From: Acidithiobacillus_B sp049965315
Lineage (GTDB): Bacteria > Pseudomonadota > Gammaproteobacteria > Acidithiobacillales > Acidithiobacillaceae
Direction: 5' to 3'
DNA: 37,473 bases
Assembly (NCBI RefSeq): GCF_049965315.1
Contig: NZ_JBMFWL010000018.1
Span: 1 to 37,473, forward strand
The position numbers and the translations under genes are program-made. How positions within the stretch are numbered: position 1 is the first letter of the stretch; every line of letters starts with the position of its first letter. A model generated the notes under the pieces. That model saw only the letters and a list, made by a program, of their open reading frames with translations, searched no databases and was not told where the DNA came from. Of this stretch, positions 32,498 through 37,473 are shown piece by piece.

Positions 32498-33418
32498 TCA
32501 GGCCTCTTCCAGCGTTGCATCCCCGTTGCCGGACGGAAAAGTCTCCCCCATGCCGCGCTCACCGAGACGCGTCACCCCCGCAGAACGGCCGTCATAGCGG
32601 TGGACGATGGTGCAGCGGCGCGCCACAAAACCGCCCTTCTCCGTTTCGCTGGGCTCCAGGTCGAATTCAAAAATGACATCCCGGCTGGGCAAGTCGTCCG
32701 TATCCAGATCCCTGGGCAAATCCGAGATATGGACAAAGGCGGAGCCATAGGGGGACTCTTCCTGGCGGGTATCGGTGATCCACAGGCGCGGCGAAATCTC
32801 CCCCAAAAAGCGGATGAAGCCGAAGCCGCGCTCGGCCTCCCAGCGGCTGCAGACGCCGCGGATGCGCGAGCCCACCTCGCCCCAGGCGAGGCGGTTTTCG
32901 CGGGTAGGGAGCAGCCCGGGGATGAGATAACCAGAATAAAAGGCATCGGCTTCGTGCTGCAGCTCCCGGGAGACGTTGCGAAACGCCAGCACCTCCACGC
33001 GGCAGCCCTTGTTTTGCAGGGCGCGCACCACCTGGAGGAAATCCCCGTCGCCGGAAACCAGCAGGACCTGATCCAGGCGTTCGGACTGGAGCATGACGTC
33101 CACGGCGAGATCCAGATCGGCGTTGGCCTTGGAAACGCGGTTGCCCTCTTCATCCACGAACCAGCGCACCGGCTTCTCGATGATCTTCCAGCCCAGGTCG
33201 CGCACCGCCTGCTGGTAGCCGCGGATGCGCTCGCGGTATTCCCGGTCCACCTTCATGCGTTCGCCATCCACGGCCATATAGGTATTGAGGCGGAGGACCT
33301 TGCCCGCATCGCGCACCGCAAAGCGCCGCAGCACGTCATAGCGCATGGCATAGCCGCCGTTGTAGCGGATATTTTCCGAATCGACATAAACGCCGATGCG
33401 CGTGCCCTCACTACCCAT
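32498..33418 (-). CDS. NYN-domain (LabA/DUF88) protein with cold-shock-like C-terminus
   Basis: The 306-residue protein has an N-terminal NYN/PIN-like nuclease domain: IGVYVDSENI (Asp13), ADLDLAVDVM (Asp101/103/107) and VSGDGDF (Asp124/126) give the acidic metal site. The C-terminal part (about 178-275) resembles a cold-shock/OB fold, with ERGFGFIRF as an RNP1-like strand and AFVHISDL as the second signature. This suggests RNA binding coupled to RNA cleavage (inference). ATG 33418 has GGAGG 7 nt upstream; ATG 33421 overlaps the ilvD stop. Convergent with argA and probably coexpressed with ilvD. Confidence 0.87.
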   Translation of the reverse strand: MGSEGTRIGVYVDSENIRYNGGYAMRYDVLRRFAVRDAGKVLRLNTYMAVDGERMKVDREYRERIRGYQQAVRDLGWKIIEKPVRWFVDEEGNRVSKANADLDLAVDVMLQSERLDQVLLVSGDGDFLQVVRALQNKGCRVEVLAFRNVSRELQHEADAFYSGYLIPGLLPTRENRLAWGEVGSRIRGVCSRWEAERGFGFIRFLGEISPRLWITDTRQEESPYGSAFVHISDLPRDLDTDDLPSRDVIFEFDLEPSETEKGGFVARRCTIVHRYDGRSAGVTRLGERGMGETFPSGNGDATLEEA

Positions 33419-33420
33419 CA

Positions 33421-35097
33421 TCAAGCCTCCAGCACCGCGCCCTTGGCGGCGTTGCTGACGAGCTTGCGATAGCGGCGCAGCCAAGGGGAGGAGAGGGGTT
33501 TTTCCACGGGCTTCCAGGCGGCCCGGCGCCGCGCCAGTTCGGCATCCGTCAAACGCACGTTCAGCTTGCCGGCATCCAGATCCAGATCGATGATGTCCCC
33601 CTCCACCAGCAAGCCGATGGGCCCGCCCTCGGCGGCTTCCGGCGAGACATGGCCCACGCAGGCACCGCGGGTGGCACCGCTGAAGCGCCCGTCGGTAATG
33701 AGGGCCACACTCTCGCCCAGGCCCATGCCCATGATATTGGCGGTGGGGGTCAGCATTTCCGGCATGCCCGGCCCGCCCCGGGGTCCTTCGTAGCGGATCA
33801 CGACCACGTCGCCGGCCTGCGCCTGACCGGCGAGGATCCCTTCGGCGGCCTCTTCCATACTGTCGAAGATCCGCGCCGGCCCCGAAAACTGACGCATGGC
33901 CGGAGCCACCGCGGCGATCTTGACGACGCTGCCTTCCGGCGCCAGATTGCCAAAGAGCACCCGCAACCCGCCGGTGGGGGAGATGGGATCATTGGCCAGA
34001 TGGATGATGCGGCTATCCTTGACTGCGGCGGACTCCACGATCTCGCGCAGGGTCTGGCCGCTCACGGTGGGTTTGTCCAGGTGCAGGACCTTGGGGTTGC
34101 GCTTGTTCACCTCATGGAGGATGGCCGGGATACCGCCGGCCCGGCCGATATCCTCGACATGCACGGTGGACAGGGCCGGGGAGACCTTGGCGATGTAAGC
34201 CACTTGCTGGGCCAGGTCGTTGAGCCGGGCCAGGGGATAATCGATGCCCGCCTCCCGGGCGATGGCGATGGTGTGGAGTACCGTATTGGTCGAACCGCCC
34301 ATGGCCATGTCGAGGATGAAGGCATTGTCGATGGCGTCAAAGTCCACCAGTTCCCTCATGGTCGGCCCCCCCGCGAGGGCCATCGCCACCACCCGCCCCG
34401 CTGCCTGGCGCACCAGATCCCGGCGCGCGGCCGCGGTGGCGAGAATGGTGCCGTTGCCCGGCAGGGCGATGCCCAGCACCTCCATCAGGCAATTCATGCT
34501 GTTGGCCGTGAACATGCCGGAGCAGGAGCCGCAGGTGGGACAGGCCTTGTCCTCGATCTCCTTGAGGCGGATCTCCGTCATCTGCCCGCGCTTGAACTGC
34601 CCCACCGCCTCGAAGGCCGTCACCAGATCCACCGTCGTGCCGTCGGCGAGGTGGCCCGCCTCCATGGGACCGCCGGAGACGAAGACCGTGGGCACATCGC
34701 AGCGCAGCGCCCCCATGATCATGCCGGGGACGATCTTGTCGCAATTGGGGATGCAGATCAGGGCATCCAGATGATGGGCCTGGACCACGGTTTCGATGGA
34801 GTCGGCAATGATCTCGCGACTGGGCAGGGAGTAGCGCATGCCGTCATGACCCATGACGATGCCGTCGTCCACCCCGATGGTGTTGAACTCGAAGGGGACG
34901 CCGCCGACGGCGCGGATGGCCTCCTTGACGATGCGCCCGAACTCCTGCAGATGCACATGGCCGGGAATGATGTCAATGTAGGAGTTGGCCACCCCGATGA
35001 AGGGCTTGGCCATATCGGCGTCCGTGAGGCCGCAGGCCTTGAGCAGGGAGCGATGGGGCGTACGTTCGAAACCCTTCTTGATGATATCGGAGCGCAT
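33421..35097 (-). CDS. ilvD: Dihydroxy-acid dehydratase
   Basis: The 558-residue enzyme dehydrates dihydroxy-acids in valine, leucine and isoleucine synthesis with an Fe-S cluster. Cluster cysteines lie in PNCDKIVPGM and KACPTCGSCSGMFTANSMNCL. The start ATG 35097 has GAGG 5 nt upstream and gives MRSDIIKKG, the normal short-type length; an extension to 35583 overlaps the regulator gene and is shadow. The stop overlaps or nearly touches the NYN gene start. Confidence 0.96.
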   Translation of the reverse strand: MRSDIIKKGFERTPHRSLLKACGLTDADMAKPFIGVANSYIDIIPGHVHLQEFGRIVKEAIRAVGGVPFEFNTIGVDDGIVMGHDGMRYSLPSREIIADSIETVVQAHHLDALICIPNCDKIVPGMIMGALRCDVPTVFVSGGPMEAGHLADGTTVDLVTAFEAVGQFKRGQMTEIRLKEIEDKACPTCGSCSGMFTANSMNCLMEVLGIALPGNGTILATAAARRDLVRQAAGRVVAMALAGGPTMRELVDFDAIDNAFILDMAMGGSTNTVLHTIAIAREAGIDYPLARLNDLAQQVAYIAKVSPALSTVHVEDIGRAGGIPAILHEVNKRNPKVLHLDKPTVSGQTLREIVESAAVKDSRIIHLANDPISPTGGLRVLFGNLAPEGSVVKIAAVAPAMRQFSGPARIFDSMEEAAEGILAGQAQAGDVVVIRYEGPRGGPGMPEMLTPTANIMGMGLGESVALITDGRFSGATRGACVGHVSPEAAEGGPIGLLVEGDIIDLDLDAGKLNVRLTDAELARRRAAWKPVEKPLSSPWLRRYRKLVSNAAKGAVLEA

Positions 35098-35170
35098 AAA
35101 AACCTCGTCAAGGTGATGGAGCATGATGAATGGCGCTGGCGGGCAGCGCGCAGGGCCGCCGCAAAACGGA

Positions 35171-35199
35171 AGTATAAGCCCCGCGCCGGTCCAGGCCAA
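35171..35199 (-). promoter_or_regulatory. Putative ilvD promoter
   Basis: On the minus strand TTGGCC (35199-35194) and TATACT (35176-35171) are separated by exactly 17 bp, matching sigma-70 boxes at 4 and 5 of 6 bases. It lies 74 bp before ilvD. Confidence 0.55.
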
Positions 35200-35207
35200 A
35201 CGCGGAC

Positions 35208-35242
35208 GGGCGCCAGCAAAGGCCGGGAACGCTGGGGCGCCC
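35208..35242 (-). terminator. Hairpin after the sigma-54 activator gene
   Basis: GGGCGCC-cc-AGC (35242-35231, minus strand) pairs with GCTGGCGCCC (35217-35208) around a 13-nt loop, directly after the regulator stop. The stem is strong, but no T-run follows, so it may be a Rho-type or weak terminator that separates the regulator from the ilvD promoter. Confidence 0.5.
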
Positions 35243-35243
35243 C

Positions 35244-36578
35244 CTAACCCCGCCGCAACCAGCGATACACCGTCCGCTCGCTCACCCCCAGCGCATCGGC
35301 CACCAGGCGCCGGTTGCCGGCAAAGCGCTGCAGGAGCGCCGGCAGGGTCTCCGGGCCCGAACGCCCATGGGCAGGGCCTGGGGGGCAGCGGCCGGCAACG
35401 CCCGGAGCCGGGGCGGCGGGCCGCCCATCCTCCAGGCCCAGGTCCTCCACGAGGATGACGGGCCCAGCCGCCAGGGCCGCGGCCTTTTGCAGGATGTTGC
35501 GCAACTCCCGCACGTTGCCGGGAAAATCGTAGGCGCAGAGCCGGATCTCCGCCTCCCGCGACAACTCCCAGCGCCCGCCCCAACTGGCCCCGATCCGCTG
35601 CAGGAGCACCCGGGCAATCCCCGGAATGTCCTCCCGGCGTTCCCGCAGCGGCGGCAAGGAGATGCTGATGGCCGCCAAGCGATAATAGAGATCCGCCCGG
35701 AAGCTCCGCGCGGCCACCATCTCGCGCAAATCGCGGTTGGTGGCCGCCACCACCCGCACATCGGCATGGAGGGTTTCGGCGCCGCCCAGACGGCGGAAGG
35801 AGCCGCTTTCCAGCACGCGCAGGAACTTGGCCTGCATCGCCAGGGGCAGTTCGCCGATCTCGTCCAGAAAGAGCGTCCCCCCATCGGCCATTTCAAAGAG
35901 GCCCCGCTTGCGCCCCAGACAACCCGTAAAGGCCCCCCGCTCATGGCCCAGCATCTCGCTTTCAAACAGGGTATCGGGCAGGGAGGTGCAATCGACCGTA
36001 ATGAAAGGCCCCCTCTGCCGCGCCGAAAAGTGGTGGATGGCGCTGGCCGCCAATTCCTTGCCCACACCGCTTTCCCCATGCAGCAAAATGCTGGCCTCCG
36101 TACGCGCCGCCATTTCGATATGGTGGAGGCAACGCAGAAAGGCCGGCGACCGCCCCACCATCTGCATCTCGCCGCAGGTAATCACTTCGTCCTGATCCGC
36201 CAGGCGGATGATCTCCTCCCCAAGATAGCGCTGCCCCGCCAAGCCCATGATGGCGTGGCCGCGGATGCGCACATGCTCGGCACGGTTGCTGGGATCAAAA
36301 TGGACATGGCGCACCTCATGGGCCTGACCGGTGCTGAATACCGCCTGATGCGGACAATCTTCGCCGCGCTGATGGCAGGGCACCGGCGAATGATGGGAAA
36401 TCTCGTGGCAGTGGTGACCGATGATATCCGCCGCCAGCACTCCATAGGCTTCCCGGTAGGCGTGATTGGCGGCCACGATCCGATAATGCTCATCGATGAG
36501 CACCATGGGATTCTCATGCATGTCCAGCACGCTGGAAATCTGTAAACCATCCACTTCCGTGTCCGTCATGGTATCCAT
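35244..36578 (-). CDS. PAS-domain sigma-54-dependent transcriptional activator
   Basis: The 444-residue protein has an N-terminal PAS domain (about 14-115) with a Cys/His-rich stretch (GHHCHEISHHSPVPCHQ and EDCP; Cys57, 68, 75), a AAA+ domain with Walker A GESGVGKE (168-175), GAFTGC (215-220) and Walker B GTLFLDE (234-240), and a Fis-type helix-turn-helix at the end (RRLVADALGVSERTVYRWLRR). It probably activates sigma-54 promoters in response to a small ligand, redox state or metal. GAFTGC replaces the usual GAFTGA of the sigma-54 contact loop. There is no receiver domain and no kinase gene next to it. Start ATG 36578 follows GGGAG; the longer upstream frame is not supported. Target genes are not evident nearby. 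Confidence 0.9.
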   Translation of the reverse strand: MDTMTDTEVDGLQISSVLDMHENPMVLIDEHYRIVAANHAYREAYGVLAADIIGHHCHEISHHSPVPCHQRGEDCPHQAVFSTGQAHEVRHVHFDPSNRAEHVRIRGHAIMGLAGQRYLGEEIIRLADQDEVITCGEMQMVGRSPAFLRCLHHIEMAARTEASILLHGESGVGKELAASAIHHFSARQRGPFITVDCTSLPDTLFESEMLGHERGAFTGCLGRKRGLFEMADGGTLFLDEIGELPLAMQAKFLRVLESGSFRRLGGAETLHADVRVVAATNRDLREMVAARSFRADLYYRLAAISISLPPLRERREDIPGIARVLLQRIGASWGGRWELSREAEIRLCAYDFPGNVRELRNILQKAAALAAGPVILVEDLGLEDGRPAAPAPGVAGRCPPGPAHGRSGPETLPALLQRFAGNRRLVADALGVSERTVYRWLRRG

Positions 36579-36856
36579 TTTTCCGCACTCCCGAAGAAAC
36601 TTCTCACCCAAGGCCGCCCTGCCTTGTCCCAGGTGCGCCTTTCTGCCATGGCCATCGCCCGATGACACCCAGGGGGTCGGCAAACTCGCCAGAAGCCTGA
36701 TGCCCGTCGATTCGGTATGGACACAATTCAGCCCTCGAGAGAGGGATTCGGTGGGAAATTGGGCCTTTTTTCCCGATGGTTCCGTAGATTGGCAGGGTAC
36801 AGGCGTATGAAGGCCTCCGGACAGCCCCGGATGGATACGGTGATCGCCTGAGGGGA
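36579..36856. other. Leader region of the sigma-54 activator, no gene
   Basis: No credible gene is seen. Two palindromes occur: CCCTC-GAGA-GAGGG at about 36734-36747, and GGGAAA/TTTCCC-type pairing at about 36752-36773. Either might be an operator or leader hairpin. No -24/-12 element (TGGCAC-N5-TTGC) is seen, so the activator itself is probably read from an ordinary promoter. The ISAs1 remnant may have displaced the original upstream sequence. Confidence 0.4.
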
Positions 36857-37396
36857 CTAGAACCCGAGGAGGTGGAGAACTTGTCCGCTCCTGGCCGCGT
36901 ACTGGCGGGTGGCTTCCGCGATGTTTTCCCAGCCTGCCCGGCGCAGGAGTCCCATCGCGAAGTTCCGGAGCGTGGCCATGACCCGAGGGCCGTTTCTGGT
37001 GCGGATCTGGGACCGGTCTTCGTCGAAGGTGGTATCCCGGACATGATGGCATCGATTTTCGATTTCCCAATGGCCGCGAGTGAAAGCGAGGAGCGCTTCC
37101 GGGCTGGCCTGGGCGGCCGGCAGGCTGGTCAGGCCAAAGGTGCGTTCGGTGCGTACTTTTCCCGTTTTCTCGTGAACGGTGATGCGGAGGATGAGGAACG
37201 CCTGGGCGAGATGCGGGAAATCGATCGCGGCCTGGGTCGCGACGTAGATCTTGCGCACTTCCAGTCGCCCATGAGCGGTATCACAGGTTTCTGCCTGCAG
37301 GGGGGGAATTCCTCCAGTCGAGGCAGGTTAGCTCGTCCCGGAGGGATTTCTGATTCCCTTTGACTGCCGTGAAGAGGTAGTGTGCCTTTTTCTCCT
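36857..37396 (-). pseudogene. ISAs1-family transposase, truncated and frameshifted
   Basis: The C-terminal frame (36857 to about 37327) reads CDTAHGRLEVRKIY and GHWEIENRCHHVRDTTFDEDRS...RNGPRVMATLRNFAMGLLRR, characteristic of ISAs1-family transposases. Just upstream a second frame reads KAHYLFTAVKGNQKSLRDELTCLDW, also family-like, and then fails; the switch lies around 37300-37320. The 5' part is missing because the terminal IS begins at 37397. The copy is therefore inactive: a frameshift plus an IS interruption. A natural ISAs1 transposase is about 370-380 residues; roughly the last 170 remain. Confidence 0.82.
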
Positions 37397-37473
37397 TGAA
37401 TCCCCCCGAGTTTTGTGGAGGGCTTTATTCGTTCCTCATGCTGCTTTTGAGGTCGGCAGTTTCAACTGAGCAT
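37397..37473 (+). mobile_element. Tip of a multicopy insertion sequence (IS3-family-like end), right copy
   Basis: Starting at 37397 the plus strand reads TGAATCCCCCCGAG and continues as the exact reverse complement of 1-77. It interrupts the ISAs1-family transposase; the same tip interrupts the IS5 transposase at the other end. The element would extend rightward out of the window, so the two copies lie in opposite orientation. Identity of the IS is inferred only from its tip. Confidence 0.6.

Noticed and set aside
35098..35583. N-terminal extension of IlvD
   Set aside because: It runs into the sigma-54 activator gene; GAGG before ATG 35097 and family length support the shorter form.
36579..37070. 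N-terminal extension of the sigma-54 activator
   Set aside because: It crosses the ISAs1 remnant; the PAS domain begins only after ATG 36578.
1..37473. CRISPR array or rRNA/tRNA genes anywhere in the window
   Set aside because: No regularly spaced direct repeats and no rRNA or tRNA signature were seen on either strand.
1..37473. The whole window as a composite transposon bounded by the 77-bp repeats
   Set aside because: The interior is mostly conserved core chromosome (isc, hisS, der, ilvD), so the flanking repeats are better explained as independent IS copies at an assembly break.

Overview
The window is a 37.5 kb stretch of high-GC bacterial DNA. Gene order (trmJ-cysE-iscRSUA-hscBA-fdx-iscX and ndk-rlmN-pilW-rodZ-ispG-hisS-yfgM-bamB-der) is that of the gamma/beta proteobacterial core genome. 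Together with the IS91-, IS5- and ISAs1-type insertion sequences and a PAS-type sigma-54 activator, it suggests Acidithiobacillus or a close relative. That genus guess is inference; no rRNA gene is present to settle it.

Layout. Positions 1-77 and 37397-37473 are exact inverted copies of one sequence whose outer edge starts TGAATCCCCCCGAG, like the tip of an IS3-family element. They probably mark where a multicopy insertion sequence broke the assembly. Just inside on the left lies a mobile patch (78-3019): an IS5-family transposase cut off by the terminal IS, a candidate structured RNA near 585-667, and a two-gene IS91-like element (HUH transposase plus tyrosine recombinase). Just inside on the right is a truncated, frameshifted ISAs1-family transposase.

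Between these ends the chromosome is orderly. First come a class II aldolase and a CtpE-like P-type ATPase (+), convergent with an hsp20-lon operon (-). From 26.4 down to 9.3 kb runs one long minus-strand series: iscR-iscS-iscU-iscA-hscB-hscA-fdx-iscX-mnmA-ndk-rlmN-pilW-rodZ-ispG-hisS-yfgM-bamB-der, a small membrane protein, sixA and a DsrE-like gene, closed by a good intrinsic terminator at 9280-9307. Upstream of iscR are cysE and trmJ, and suhB diverges from trmJ. Then follow a DUF815 ATPase (-), the plus-strand group yciB-yciI-bolA-argA, an NYN/cold-shock protein downstream of ilvD (-), and a sigma-54-dependent activator (-).

How the genes fit together. CysE makes the precursor of cysteine, IscS takes sulfur from cysteine, IscU/IscA/HscBA/Fdx build and deliver Fe-S clusters, and MnmA uses IscS-derived sulfur to thiolate tRNA. 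Several neighbours are Fe-S enzymes (RlmN, IspG, and IlvD further away). An almost perfect IscR type-1 operator sits in front of iscR and overlaps the cysE stop codon. BamB/YfgM/RodZ/PilW serve the envelope, and Der and HisS serve translation. The points most worth a second look are the RNA-like pseudoknot fold at 585-667, HscB's cysteine-rich N-terminus, the GAFTGC variant in the sigma-54 activator, the NYN/cold-shock fusion, and the nested insertion sequences at the ends.
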